From Pseudomonadota bacterium (GTDB lineage Bacteria > Desulfobacterota > Desulfovibrionia > Desulfovibrionales > Desulfovibrionaceae), in assembly GCA_023419375.1 (NCBI GenBank), contig JAEZYD010000022.1, positions 62,001 to 126,000 on the forward strand: 64,000 nt of DNA, given 5' to 3'. The stretch's first letter is position 1. The number at the start of each line of letters is the position of its first letter. Shown one piece after another: positions 7,587-16,795 of this stretch. A program made the translations under genes and the position numbers. Under the pieces are notes generated by a model. That model saw only the letters and a program-made list of their open reading frames with translations. It was not told where the DNA came from and ran no database searches.

Positions 7587-9005
7587 ATGAGAACGAAAAT
7601 TGTCGCTACTATCGGTCCCGCTTCCAACAGCAAAGAAAAACTGCACGAACTGGCCGAGGCCGGGGTCAGTGTATTTCGCCTCAATTTTTCGCATGGCGGT
7701 GCAGCGGACTTTGTTGCCATCATCCAGAGCATCCGTGAGGTGGAAGCGGCCCTCGGGCGGCCCATCACCATCATGCAGGATCTTTCCGGCCCTAAAATCC
7801 GCCTTGGCGTGCTGCCCGAAACCAGCATAACCGTCACCAAGGGCATGGAGCTGCTGCTCGGCCCCAGCGACCGCCATGTGGACGATTTCCCCTATCTGCC
7901 CTTTGACCACGATGTGATCCTCGAAAGCCTCGAGCCCGGCGACCGCATGGTGCTGGCCGACGGCGGGCTCCAGTTTGTGGTTACCGAGTGCCGCGCGGAC
8001 GGCCTCGTGATGCTCAAGGCGGACAACTCCGGCATCGTCACCTCGCGCAAGGGTCTGGCCCTGCCCGGCAAGGCCACCAAGGTGCGCGCCCTGACGGAAA
8101 AGGACAAAAAAGACCTTGCGGACGGCCTCAAGCTTGGCGTGGACGCGGTGGCAATCTCCTACGTGCAGACTGCGGACGACGTGCGCGAAGCCAAGGAGCT
8201 TATCGCCGCTGCCGGCAAAAACCTGCCCGTGGTCGTCAAGCTTGAACGGCAGAGCGCCGTGGACAACCTTGCAGAAATTCTGCGCGAGACAGACGTCGTC
8301 ATGGTGGCTCGCGGCGACCTTGGCGTGGAATGCCCCCTGCCCCTTCTGCCCGCGCTGCAAAAGCGCATCATCAGCGCCTGCAACAAGGCCTCCAAGCCGG
8401 TTATTGTTGCCACGCAGATGCTGCTCTCCATGGTCAACAGCCCTGCCCCTACCCGCGCGGAGACCACAGACGTGGCCAATGCCGTGCTTGACGGCGCGGA
8501 CTGCGTGATGCTTTCGGAAGAAACCGCCATGGGCAACTTCCCCGTTGAAACGGTGCGCTACATGCGCCGCATCACGGACGAAGCCGAACGCCTGCTGCTG
8601 CTCAACCGCAAGCTTGAAGAGCCGGACAGCGACAAGGGCATACCCGAATTTCTGGCCTACTCCGCCTGCCTGCTGGCAGACAAGGCTTCGGCCAAGGCCA
8701 TCGTGTCGCACAGTCTTTCGGGCAGCTCGGCCCGGCAGGTCTCTGCCCGCCGCCCCCCGCAAAGCATCTATGCGCTCACGCCTGACCCGGTTTCCATCAA
8801 GGCGCTCAACTTTGTCTGGGGCGTGAGACCTGTTTTTGTGGAAAATCCGCAGGAAGAACCAAGCCACCTTATCCGGGCCGAAAGCTTTATCCATAACAGC
8901 CCGGATTTTGAACCTGACGACTGCGCGGTTATCACCGCTGGTCAGGTCAAGGGGTCTTCCGCTACCCCCCGTGGCACAAACCTTGTCAAAATTTACTGGA
9001 AGTAG
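7587..9005 (+). CDS. pyk: Pyruvate kinase
   Basis: Glycolytic enzyme converting phosphoenolpyruvate and ADP to pyruvate and ATP. It is 472 aa. It begins MRTKIVATIGPAS, the classical pyruvate kinase N-terminus, followed by FRLNFSHG at about 30-37, DLSGPKIRLG at about 64, the metal/PEP-binding ARGDLGVE at about 246 and SEETAMGNFPVETV at about 310. AAGGAA lies about 6 nt before the ATG at 7587; the frame is open 11 codons further upstream without a ribosome site. An HD-GYP gene follows after only 3 nt. Confidence 0.97.
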   Translation: MRTKIVATIGPASNSKEKLHELAEAGVSVFRLNFSHGGAADFVAIIQSIREVEAALGRPITIMQDLSGPKIRLGVLPETSITVTKGMELLLGPSDRHVDDFPYLPFDHDVILESLEPGDRMVLADGGLQFVVTECRADGLVMLKADNSGIVTSRKGLALPGKATKVRALTEKDKKDLADGLKLGVDAVAISYVQTADDVREAKELIAAAGKNLPVVVKLERQSAVDNLAEILRETDVVMVARGDLGVECPLPLLPALQKRIISACNKASKPVIVATQMLLSMVNSPAPTRAETTDVANAVLDGADCVMLSEETAMGNFPVETVRYMRRITDEAERLLLLNRKLEEPDSDKGIPEFLAYSACLLADKASAKAIVSHSLSGSSARQVSARRPPQSIYALTPDPVSIKALNFVWGVRPVFVENPQEEPSHLIRAESFIHNSPDFEPDDCAVITAGQVKGSSATPRGTNLVKIYWK

Positions 9006-9008
9006 CTC

Positions 9009-10058
9009 ATGGCCGCAGAGCAAAGGAAAGTTCTTGATGTTCCCATGAACATCAACGAGGAATATTATCAGATCAGCGGCGAAATCCTGTCGAGCTTTCC
9101 CAAGTTCCGGCCTCCGGTAGATCTGTTCAGGTTTCGTGAAGATATCGCGGTGCTGGCTCCCTACTGCGTCAAGGGGAGCCGCCTGACCAGCGAACAGGTG
9201 GACGAAGTGGCGCAGTTGTGCGCGGAGGGCGACCTTTTTGTTTCGCGCTCCGACCACCCCATATACTCGCGCCACATCGTCAAGCAGCTTGACCTTGTGT
9301 TGCAGGACAACAACCTCAAGGAAGCGGAAATCGCAGATATCTGCATCCGCGCACTGCTCATGCGCTGCAGCGACTTTTTTGAGCAGCCCGTCAAGGCGCT
9401 CTTTGAACCGCTGTACCGCGATGTCATGGTTGTTACTGAGTACCTGTGGAGCGACAAACACCACATCAACACATTCGTGCGCCGTCTGTTTCGCAAAAAC
9501 AATCTTGCACGGCATTCCATCAACAGCATGATTGTGGGCCTGTGGATATGGTTGCAGGGCACTGGCGAATACCGCCGCAAAGACATGGACCGCATTGCTG
9601 TTGCCATGCTGCTGCATGATGTGGGCATGTGCAAGGTTCCCCCTTTCCTGCTCAGCAAGGCTGGCCCGCTGAAACAGGAAGAAAGGGAAAAAATTATTCC
9701 CCATCCCATTGTGGGCGTCCGGTTGATGCAGAAGATGGAAGTGTCTTTTGACGAACTGCTGCGCGCCTGCTTTGAGCACCACGAACGGCTCGACGGTTCC
9801 GGCTATCCCCAGCACACCAAGGGCAACCAGACCACCAAGGTTGGACGCCTTGCCGCGGTAGCCGACTCTTTCGCCGCCATGATTTGCGACCGGCCTTTCA
9901 GAAAGGGCAAGGATATTGTGCAGTCTGCCAAGGAACTTGCCAACGACCCGCGCTATGACCAGGAAATGGCCAACGCGCTGTTCGGCGGTTTTGCCGCTGG
10001 CACCATCGGGCAAATGGTCGACATGGACGCCGTGGTGGATACGCCGCAGCCGGAATAG
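9009..10058 (+). CDS. HD-GYP domain c-di-GMP phosphodiesterase-like protein
   Basis: A protein of 349 aa with no obvious membrane segment, so probably cytoplasmic. The C-terminal half is an HD-GYP domain: LLHDVGMCKVP supplies the HD metal ligands, HHERLDGSGYP is the GYP signature, and AVADSFAAM is the third metal motif. Such domains hydrolyse c-di-GMP. The N-terminal 170 residues are helical and I recognise no named domain there. The gene begins 3 nt after pyk, with GGAAG about 7 nt before the ATG, so it is probably cotranscribed with pyk. That pairing with glycolysis has no obvious explanation. Confidence 0.88.
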   Translation: MAAEQRKVLDVPMNINEEYYQISGEILSSFPKFRPPVDLFRFREDIAVLAPYCVKGSRLTSEQVDEVAQLCAEGDLFVSRSDHPIYSRHIVKQLDLVLQDNNLKEAEIADICIRALLMRCSDFFEQPVKALFEPLYRDVMVVTEYLWSDKHHINTFVRRLFRKNNLARHSINSMIVGLWIWLQGTGEYRRKDMDRIAVAMLLHDVGMCKVPPFLLSKAGPLKQEEREKIIPHPIVGVRLMQKMEVSFDELLRACFEHHERLDGSGYPQHTKGNQTTKVGRLAAVADSFAAMICDRPFRKGKDIVQSAKELANDPRYDQEMANALFGGFAAGTIGQMVDMDAVVDTPQPE

Positions 10059-10151
10059 GCAAATCCTGGCGCAGGCCAGCAAGAGAACAAGAAAAATCCA
10101 TCTGGTTGCAGGGCCAATGCCCCAAGGGAGTTTGTCCTGCTGCCAGCAGAT

Positions 10152-10200
10152 ACATAAAAAGCCAGTTCAGAACGCATGGTTCTGAACTGGCTTTTTATGT
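10152..10200. terminator. Bidirectional intrinsic terminator, perfect 22-bp stem
   Basis: Arms at 10152-10173 and 10179-10200 are exact reverse complements with a 5-nt loop. The stem ends in A5/T5 tracts on both sides. It lies between the convergent HD-GYP gene (plus) and the ferredoxin/flavodoxin gene (minus) and can end transcription from both. Confidence 0.92.
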
Positions 10201-10261
10201 GAGCCTCCACGACCCGCGCAGCGCGGCGGGCAATCGACCTGCCCGGGTCGGGCACACCTGC

Positions 10262-11074
10262 TTACATTTTGCCCGCTGCGGCAAAAAACACCTCTGGTTC
10301 ACGCCGTTCACGGCAGTTGCCTTCAAGCATGGCAACGATTTTGTCCACATGCGGATTGTCAAAATACTTTGCCTGTTCCGGGCAGATTTTTACGCAGGCG
10401 CAGCAACGCAAACAGCCCTGCGCCACCTGCGCGGCATTGTCGGCATCAATCACGCGCACCGGGCACACGCTGACGCACAAGCCGCACTGCGTACATGAAT
10501 CAAGGGTCTGAGGCCGAATATCCGCCGCCGGGGGCAGCGCCTTGTAAGGGCGGTTGCCGGGCACAGCCGCAATTGCGCTTTTTCCACGGGAGATGACGCT
10601 GGCTGCGTTGCGGGCAAAATCCGCAATCGCGGCCATATCTTGTGCATCAGGCCTGCCTGCCCCGATCTTTGCCGTCATGCTGTGCTCTGCCACAAAGGCC
10701 GCTGCCGCAGGAACGGAAAAACCGTTGGCTACAAACAGATCAACCGCTTCAAGCAGGGCATCGTCATAGTGCCTGTTGCCGTACACGGCAAGCGGAATTG
10801 CGCGTGCGCCATGCCCTGCCAACCTTGCCAGCGGCTCCATCAGCACTTGGGGAATCCGCCCGGCATAGACCGGAAAGGCAAAAAGCAGCACATCCTCCGG
10901 CCCAGGCGTGCGGGCTGCCGCCCGCCCTTCAGGAAAGGTCCAGTCCCAGTCATCGTCACGCGCCAGTGCCATATTCTGCGCCAGTTCCTGCTCCAGAACA
11001 CGGGCTGTTTCTTGCGCAATGCGGCGGCTGCTGCCAGTTGGGCTGAAAAAGACCGTATGAAGGCTTAGGGTCAT
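10262..11074 (-). CDS. EFR1-type flavodoxin/ferredoxin fusion protein
   Basis: 270 aa. The N-terminus has a flavodoxin-like FMN phosphate loop, FFSPTGSSRR at about residues 9-18, and a flavodoxin fold to about 160. The C-terminus carries two 4Fe-4S clusters of ferredoxin type: Cys194, 197, 200, 204 and Cys221, 224, 227, 231, with an extra Cys225. This is the architecture of the EFR1 family found in anaerobes, soluble electron carriers whose partners are mostly unknown. There is no electron-transfer partner next to it. Confidence 0.85.
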   Translation of the reverse strand: MTLSLHTVFFSPTGSSRRIAQETARVLEQELAQNMALARDDDWDWTFPEGRAAARTPGPEDVLLFAFPVYAGRIPQVLMEPLARLAGHGARAIPLAVYGNRHYDDALLEAVDLFVANGFSVPAAAAFVAEHSMTAKIGAGRPDAQDMAAIADFARNAASVISRGKSAIAAVPGNRPYKALPPAADIRPQTLDSCTQCGLCVSVCPVRVIDADNAAQVAQGCLRCCACVKICPEQAKYFDNPHVDKIVAMLEGNCRERREPEVFFAAAGKM

Positions 11075-11094
11075 GACACCATCCTTTGTTCATG

Positions 11095-11121
11095 AAAAAG
11101 CGGGCCGTTGGTACAGCCCGC
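11095..11121 (-). terminator. Terminator after the glycine-zipper lipoprotein gene
   Basis: On the minus strand GCGGGC (11121-11116) pairs with GCCCGC (11105-11100) and is followed by five T. It lies about 60 nt past the lipoprotein stop codon and just before the flavodoxin/ferredoxin start. Confidence 0.6.
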
Positions 11122-11177
11122 CTGAAGAGTGCAGTCTCATGCGGCGCAAGGCCGCAAATGCAGTTGGGCAACAGGCC

Positions 11178-11417
11178 TTACCAGGCTTTTTTGCTCTGCT
11201 CGTGCCCGACTATGCCGCCAGCCAGAGCGCCCACGCCCGCGCCAGCCAGAGCGCCCCAGGCAGCGGATCCACCGGCTATGGCGGCAATGCCGGCACCGCC
11301 CAGCGCGCCAAGGGCCGCGCCGCTGGCAACACCCTGCTGGGTCTTGCTCATATTGGTGCAACCGATGCCGCTGACAAACAAGGCGGCCAGCAACGTGATT
11401 ATCAACAAGTTTTTCAT
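11178..11417 (-). CDS. Glycine-zipper lipoprotein
   Basis: 79 aa. A lipoprotein signal peptide ends at VSGIGC (Cys20 lipidated). The rest is a run of Gly/Ala with G-x-x-x-G spacing at about residues 33-72, the glycine-zipper pattern found in small outer-membrane or periplasmic lipoproteins. AGGAGA stands 8 nt before the ATG. The function of this class is generally unknown; a role in envelope integrity is a guess. It lies downstream of another small exported protein on the same strand. Confidence 0.8.
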   Translation of the reverse strand: MKNLLIITLLAALFVSGIGCTNMSKTQQGVASGAALGALGGAGIAAIAGGSAAWGALAGAGVGALAGGIVGHEQSKKAW

Positions 11418-11430
11418 ATTTTCTCTCCTG

Positions 11431-11447
11431 AAAAAACCGCGTAGCGG
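11431..11447 (-). terminator. Weak terminator between the two small envelope genes
   Basis: On the minus strand CCGC and GCGG pair around a 3-nt loop and are followed by six T. The stem is only 4-5 bp, so it may give partial termination of the upstream exported-protein gene. It ends directly before the AGGAGA ribosome site of the lipoprotein gene. Confidence 0.35.
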
Positions 11448-11456
11448 ATTTTGCTA

Positions 11457-11891
11457 TTACTTGGCGTTCAGGCGGGGTTCAATGATTTCGCGCCAGATCA
11501 CGCTCATGACGGGGCGGTCAAGCTGCTGCGGATTTGCCGTATACCACGCGTCCACCATCTTGGCGACTTCCGCGCGGTTCACACCCTTGAAGGCCTTCAT
11601 CCAGCCCTTTTCAAAGGGTGAAAGCGTGTACACCGGACGCTTGCCTTCCTTGGTCGCTTTTTCCGCGATTTTTCCATTTACAAAGTACTCAACGGTGATC
11701 GCTGTTTCCACACCGAAAAGAAAGGCGAGCTTTTCAGCTTCGGGAGTTTTTTGCCACGCGGCACCCGTAAACTGATCCACAGGGTTCGCCTTGGAATTTT
11801 CGGGCTCGGGCGTATTTTCGGCAGCGCGAACCGGAGCGAATGCCAGAACAAGTGCAAGGCTCAAGGCCAGACACAAAACCGACTTTTTCAC
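11457..11891 (-). CDS. Exported protein of unknown function
   Basis: 144 aa, not recognised. It has a clear Sec signal peptide (KKSVLCLALSLALVLAFAPVRA, cleavage near residue 23-25) and a soluble, helix-rich mature part without cysteines. I start it at GTG 11891 because GGAG lies 7 nt upstream. The mature part mentions neither a metal nor a cofactor motif; a W-x-x-I-I-E-P-R-L ending is the most distinctive stretch. It precedes the glycine-zipper lipoprotein on the same strand, so both could serve the envelope. Confidence 0.65.
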   Translation of the reverse strand: MKKSVLCLALSLALVLAFAPVRAAENTPEPENSKANPVDQFTGAAWQKTPEAEKLAFLFGVETAITVEYFVNGKIAEKATKEGKRPVYTLSPFEKGWMKAFKGVNRAEVAKMVDAWYTANPQQLDRPVMSVIWREIIEPRLNAK

Positions 11892-12043
11892 GATATGCTC
11901 CTTGAGTTGAAGAACCCTCTGCAATACCGCTTGTGCGGCAGCCAGCCGCATGGACGGAATGCACCAGCGGCAAGAATTATCGGGGCATGGCCCTTAGCTT
12001 GTATTGCAGTTTACCCAAAACACCGCCGAGATATCAAGTACGA

Positions 12044-12078
12044 AAAACCCGGCTGTCTTATGCAAACAGCCGGGTTTT
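12044..12078 (-). terminator. carBA terminator
   Basis: 13-bp perfect stem (12044-12056 with 12066-12078), 9-nt loop. Read on the minus strand it ends in a T5 run. It is 60 nt past the carA stop. Confidence 0.85.
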
Positions 12079-12139
12079 CATTCACGGTGGCGCACGGCGC
12101 GCCTTTGTATTTTATATGCTGGCTGCAGGGCAATCAGCC

Positions 12140-13270
12140 CTACGCTCCTGCGGCCTCGCCTATAAGCTGGCGGAAGCGGCCAAAAAGGTACTGCCCATCG
12201 CGGGGGCCAGCCGCCGCTTCGGGGTGGTACTGCACGCTCATGACAGGCAGGGTCTTGTGACGCAGGCCTTCAAGCGTGTTGTCGTTCAGGTTGATATGCG
12301 TGGCTTCCACATCGTTCACACCGTCCAGCACCACATGGAAACCGTGGTTCTGCGACGAGATTTCGATGCGGCCTGTGGTCAGATCCTTGACCGGGTGGTT
12401 GCAGCCGTGGTGGCCGAACTTGAGCTTGTCGGTGGTGCCGCCAAGGGCGTGACCGATAAGCTGATGCCCAAGGCAAATGCCCGTGACCGGGAACGAACCC
12501 ACGAGTTCACGCACCAGAGCAATTTCGGCAGTCAGGGTCGCCGGGTCGCCGGGGCCGTTGGAAAGGAACACGCCCTTGGCTCCGCTGGCCTTGGCCTGCG
12601 CTGCGCTGAAGTTCGGCGGCACGGCAAGGGGTTCAAAACCCGCTTCGCACAGGCGGCGCAGAATGTTCCACTTGATGCCATAATCATACACCAGCAGGGG
12701 CAGGCCCGTGCCGCGCCAAGCGTAGGCGCCGTCTGCGCCAAGAGCGACCTTCTGCGGCTGGTTGTCAAACCATGCGTAGGGTTCCTGCGCTGCCACAAAG
12801 GGCACGAGGTTACGGCCCTTCATGGTGGGCTGGGCAAGCACTTTTTCCTTGAGGGCAGCGGGATTCAGCTCCCTGGTGGAAATCATGCCGCGCATGGCCC
12901 CGTTGATGCGCAGGTGGCGCGTCAGGGCGCGGGTATCCAGCCCTTCCATGCCTGGCGTATCAAACTTCTGCAAAAAGGCGGGCAATGCCATGACAGACTG
13001 CCAGTTGGAGGGCTGCTTGCAACATTCCTTCACCAGAAAGGCGCTGCAATGCACGCGGGCCGATTCCATGTCAGCCTCGGAAATGCCGTAGTTGCCCACC
13101 AGCGGATAGGTCATGCAGACCATCTGCCCGTAGTAGGAGGGGTCGGTGAGCACTTCCTGATAACCAGTCATGCCCGTGGTGAAAATCACTTCACCGCCGG
13201 TTTCAAAATCTCCGGTAAAGGATTTGCCTTCCAACGTGAATCCGTCTTCCAGCACCAGCAATGCTTTCAT
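12140..13270 (-). CDS. carA: Carbamoyl-phosphate synthase small subunit (glutaminase)
   Basis: 376 aa, the family's usual length. It hydrolyses glutamine and channels ammonia to CarB. The N-terminal CarA domain is followed by a class I glutamine amidotransferase domain: the nucleophile Cys lies in GICLGHQLIGHALGG and the catalytic His-Glu pair in QYHPEAAAGPRD. It follows carB by 3 nt, an operon in the order carB-carA, the reverse of the common carAB order. Confidence 0.97.
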   Translation of the reverse strand: MKALLVLEDGFTLEGKSFTGDFETGGEVIFTTGMTGYQEVLTDPSYYGQMVCMTYPLVGNYGISEADMESARVHCSAFLVKECCKQPSNWQSVMALPAFLQKFDTPGMEGLDTRALTRHLRINGAMRGMISTRELNPAALKEKVLAQPTMKGRNLVPFVAAQEPYAWFDNQPQKVALGADGAYAWRGTGLPLLVYDYGIKWNILRRLCEAGFEPLAVPPNFSAAQAKASGAKGVFLSNGPGDPATLTAEIALVRELVGSFPVTGICLGHQLIGHALGGTTDKLKFGHHGCNHPVKDLTTGRIEISSQNHGFHVVLDGVNDVEATHINLNDNTLEGLRHKTLPVMSVQYHPEAAAGPRDGQYLFGRFRQLIGEAAGA

Positions 13271-13273
13271 AAC

Positions 13274-16200
13274 TTACCCCCGCGCTTCCCGCGCGTAGTA
13301 TTCCTGCAAACTTTCCACATGGGTCTCTGCCCGCCGCGAACCAATGGCCGTGGCCGTGGCGCGCGCTGCGGCGATGGTGGTGCAGTAAGGAACCTTGTAT
13401 GTCAGGGCCGCGTGGCGAATGGCCTTGGAATCCCTGGCCGTATGCTTGCCCGAAGCCGTGTTGATGACCAGAGCCACCTCATGATTGATGAGCAGATCCA
13501 CAATGTTGGGCCGCCCTTCGTAAACCTTGAGCACCTCTTCCACTTCAAGCCCGTGCTCACGCAGCACGGCAGCCGTGCCGCGCGTTGCCAGCAGGTGGAA
13601 GCCAAGCTTGGCAAACATATCCGCCACTTCGGGCAGATAGGGTTTGTCGCGGTCGTTGACCGACAGGAAGAGCTTGCCCCCCTGCGGCAGCACCTGACCA
13701 GCGCCAAGCTGGCTCTTGAGGAAGGCCTCGCCGAAGTTGGAACCCATGCCCATGACTTCGCCGGTGGAGTGCATTTCGGGTCCGAGAATCACGTCCACGC
13801 CGGGGAAGCGCTGGAAAGGCAGCACAGCTTCCTTGACGCAGGTGAATCCGCCCTTGCGCATGCTCCAGGGGTCCAGTTCCTCAAGCGTTTTGCCCAGCAT
13901 CACCTGGGTTGCCAGGTAAGGCAGGGGAACGCCCGTGGCCTTGGACACAAAGGGCGCGGTGCGCGAGGCGCGCGGGTTTACTTCCAGTATATAGATATCA
14001 TCGCCCTTGATGGCAAACTGGATGTTCATCAGGCCCACGACCTTGAGTTCGCGGGCAAGGGCCTCGGCCTGCACCGCAATGCGGGCCACGTGGTCGTAAG
14101 AAAGCGAGTACGAGGGCAGCACGCAGGCCGAGTCGCCGGAGTGGATGCCAGCTTCCTCGATGTGTTCCATGATGCCCGCCACGTACACTTCCTTGCCGTC
14201 CGAAAGCGCGTCCACGTCCACTTCCACCGCATGTTCAAGGAACTTGTCGATGAGGATGGGGTGTTCCGGCTTTTGCGGCACCTGGACATGGAAGTAATCC
14301 TTCAGTTCTGCGGCGTCGTACACCACGGCCATGGCGCGGCCGCCGAGCACGTAGCTGGGCCGCACAACCACGGGGTAGGTGATGCGTTCGGCCACTTCAA
14401 GCGCGTCTTCAAGGCTCATGGCCGTACCGTTCGGCGGCTGGAGCAGCTCAAGCTTTTCAATGAGCGCCTGGAAGCGTTCGCGGTCTTCGGCGCGGTCAAT
14501 GGCGTCCGGGCTGGTGCCAAGAATGGGCACGCCAGCGCGCATGAGCGGCACGGCAAGGTTCAGCGGGGTCTGACCACCGAACTGCACGATGACGCCTTCG
14601 GGCTTTTCCTTTTCCACAATGTTCATCACGTCCTCAAAGGTCAGCGGCTCAAAATAGAGCCTGTCCGAGGTGTCGTAGTCTGTGGAAACGGTTTCGGGGT
14701 TGGAGTTCGCCATGATGGCCATCACGCCCGCATCGCGCAGGGCGAAAGAGGCGTGGCAGCAGCAGTAGTCAAACTCGATGCCCTGACCGATGCGGTTGGG
14801 GCCGCCGCCAAGAATGAGCACCTTGCGGCGGTCTTCCACCTTGATTTCTTCGCCACGCTCATAGGTGGAGTAGAAATAGGGGGTGTAGGCCTCAAATTCC
14901 GCAGCGCAGGTATCCACCAGATAGTAGGTGGGTTCCACGTGCATTTCCTTGCGCATGCGGCGAATGTCTGCCTCGGGCATCTTCCACATTTCCGCCAGCT
15001 GGCGGTCGGAGAAGCCGTATTCCTTGGCTTCGCGCAGCATGTCGGCAAGAGCGGCGTTGGCCGTGGTCATGTCGTTGGCAAGGCCAAAATTGCTGATGCG
15101 CTTTTCCATCTCCACAATGTCGCGCACCTGGCGGATGAACCAGGGATCAATGGCGGAAACCGCAAAGATTTCTTCTTCGCTGATGCCTGCCACAATGGCC
15201 TGCCGCAGCGAAAAAATGCGCTTGGAGTTGGGGCGGTGCAGGGATTCAAGAATGGTTTCGCGGTCGGGCAGCTCGGAGCGGAAGCTGTAGCCAAGGCCCG
15301 TTGCGCCGATTTCCATGGAGCGCAGGCCCTTCTGCAAGGCTTCCTTAAAGGTGCGGCCAATGCTCATGGCTTCGCCCACGCTCTTCATGGCGGTGGTGAG
15401 CTCGTCCTTGGCGCCGGGGAACTTTTCAAAGGTGAAGCGCGGGATCTTCACCACGCAGTAGTCGATGGCGGGCTCAAAGCTCGCCACGGTCTCGCGGGTG
15501 ATGTCGTTGCGCAGTTCGTCAAGGGTGTAGCCCACGGCAAGCTTGGCGGCGATTTTGGCAATGGGGAAGCCCGTGGCCTTGGAGGCCAGCGCAGACGAAC
15601 GCGACACGCGGGGGTTCATTTCGATAACCACAATCTCGCCGTTGGCCGGATTGAGGCCGAACTGCACGTTACTGCCGCCCGTTTCCACGCCGATTTCGCG
15701 CATGATGGCAATGGAGGCATCGCGCAGGTTCTGGTATTCGGCGTCAGAGAGGGTCTGCACCGGGGCCACGGTGATGGAGTCGCCCGTGTGCACGCCCATG
15801 GGATCAAAGTTTTCAATGGCGCAGATGATGACGCAGTTGTCCTTTGCGTCGCGCATCACTTCCATTTCGATTTCTTTCCAGCCAAGCACGCTCTGCTCGA
15901 TCATGACTTCAGAGGTGGGGCTGGCCGAAAGGCCGCTGGCGGCAATGGCTTCCAGGTCTTCCATGTTGTAGGCCACACCGCCGCCGGTGCCGCCAAGCGT
16001 AAAGGCCGGGCGGATGATTAGCGGGAAGGGCAGCACGTTGCCGAGCTGGCGCGCTTCTTCAATGGTGCGGGCAATGCCGCTGGCAGGCATTTTGAGGCCG
16101 ATCTTTTCCATGGCTTCACGGAAAAGCTCGCGGCTTTCTGCCTTTTCAATCACGTCGGCGCGCGCGCCGATGAGCTCGACGCCGCATTCCGCCAAAACGC

Positions 16201-16516
16201 CGCTCTTGGCAAGCCCAAGAGCGGCGTTCAAAGCCGTCTGACCGCCAAGCGTAGGCAAGAGCGCATCGGGGCGTTCTTTTCGGATGATTGCGGCAAGGGT
16301 TTCCTGCTCGATGGGTTCCACATAGGTGGCGTCAGCCATATGCGGATCGGTCATGATGGTAGCCGGATTGGAATTGACCAGCACCACCTCGTACCCTTCT
16401 TCCTTGAGGGCCTTCACGGCCTGGGAACCGGAGTAGTCAAACTCGCAGCCCTGGCCGATGATGATGGGGCCCGCGCCGATGACAAGAATTTTGTGTAAAT
16501 CCGAACGCTTGGGCAT
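13274..16516 (-). CDS. carB: Carbamoyl-phosphate synthase large subunit
   Basis: 1080 aa, full length. It makes carbamoyl phosphate for arginine and pyrimidine synthesis. Two homologous ATP-grasp halves are visible: the first opens with KILVIGAGPIIIGQGCEFDY, the second with VLILGGGPNRIGQGIEFDY at about residue 560. Each half contains the NPR-x-S-R-x-S/T substrate motif. The C-terminal MGS-like allosteric domain (about 940-1080) ends the protein. AGGAAAG is 5 nt before the ATG. A candidate promoter lies about 75 nt upstream. It diverges from argG, fitting shared use of carbamoyl phosphate. Confidence 0.97.
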   Translation of the reverse strand: MPKRSDLHKILVIGAGPIIIGQGCEFDYSGSQAVKALKEEGYEVVLVNSNPATIMTDPHMADATYVEPIEQETLAAIIRKERPDALLPTLGGQTALNAALGLAKSGVLAECGVELIGARADVIEKAESRELFREAMEKIGLKMPASGIARTIEEARQLGNVLPFPLIIRPAFTLGGTGGGVAYNMEDLEAIAASGLSASPTSEVMIEQSVLGWKEIEMEVMRDAKDNCVIICAIENFDPMGVHTGDSITVAPVQTLSDAEYQNLRDASIAIMREIGVETGGSNVQFGLNPANGEIVVIEMNPRVSRSSALASKATGFPIAKIAAKLAVGYTLDELRNDITRETVASFEPAIDYCVVKIPRFTFEKFPGAKDELTTAMKSVGEAMSIGRTFKEALQKGLRSMEIGATGLGYSFRSELPDRETILESLHRPNSKRIFSLRQAIVAGISEEEIFAVSAIDPWFIRQVRDIVEMEKRISNFGLANDMTTANAALADMLREAKEYGFSDRQLAEMWKMPEADIRRMRKEMHVEPTYYLVDTCAAEFEAYTPYFYSTYERGEEIKVEDRRKVLILGGGPNRIGQGIEFDYCCCHASFALRDAGVMAIMANSNPETVSTDYDTSDRLYFEPLTFEDVMNIVEKEKPEGVIVQFGGQTPLNLAVPLMRAGVPILGTSPDAIDRAEDRERFQALIEKLELLQPPNGTAMSLEDALEVAERITYPVVVRPSYVLGGRAMAVVYDAAELKDYFHVQVPQKPEHPILIDKFLEHAVEVDVDALSDGKEVYVAGIMEHIEEAGIHSGDSACVLPSYSLSYDHVARIAVQAEALARELKVVGLMNIQFAIKGDDIYILEVNPRASRTAPFVSKATGVPLPYLATQVMLGKTLEELDPWSMRKGGFTCVKEAVLPFQRFPGVDVILGPEMHSTGEVMGMGSNFGEAFLKSQLGAGQVLPQGGKLFLSVNDRDKPYLPEVADMFAKLGFHLLATRGTAAVLREHGLEVEEVLKVYEGRPNIVDLLINHEVALVINTASGKHTARDSKAIRHAALTYKVPYCTTIAAARATATAIGSRRAETHVESLQEYYAREARG

Positions 16517-16592
16517 TGAACTTTCCTGCGGATTTTGGAGATCAGAGGTAATGACGCGGCACAGGCGCGCCGATTTGCATAAAACGATTGTT

Positions 16593-16620
16593 TTTATTCC
16601 ACAGCTGGTATAAAAGTCAA
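16593..16620 (-). promoter_or_regulatory. Candidate carBA promoter
   Basis: On the minus strand TTGACT (16620-16615) precedes AATAAA (16598-16593) with a 16-nt spacer, or TAAAAA with 18 nt. The leader before carB would be about 70 nt. I see no ARG-box that I can support. Confidence 0.5.
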
Positions 16621-16735
16621 GTTTTTCCTTCCGCCAAATGAATACACAGCCTTGCAGTGCTGCCGCCGCGCGCCCGCCAGGCCTGAATCAGAGGTCTTTA
16701 CCCTGCCCGGGCGGCATGCCGGGGGCACAAAGCCC

Positions 16736-16764
16736 TTGCCTCGCAGTTTTTTTTGCGCAATAAT
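16736..16764 (+). promoter_or_regulatory. Candidate argG promoter
   Basis: TTGCCT at 16736-16741, a 17-nt spacer rich in T, and AATAAT at 16759-16764. It is a good sigma-70 match whose start would lie about 25 nt before the argG ATG. Confidence 0.58.
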
Positions 16765-16795
16765 TTTTCCCTTGAATCCACAAGGGGAGCACCAC

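Noticed and set aside
7518..10082. An 854-codon open frame on the minus strand
   Set aside because: Antisense to pyk and the HD-GYP gene, with no domain or ribosome site. The sense proteins have full family motifs.
12000..12139. A tRNA or small RNA gene in the short gaps
   Set aside because: I looked for cloverleaf-like arms and T-loop sequence in this and the other gaps and found none that I could support.
11933..16021. A 1362-codon open frame on the plus strand
   Set aside because: It is antisense to carBA. High GC content opens the opposite frame; the product is His/Gly/Ala-rich without a domain, while carA and carB are certain.
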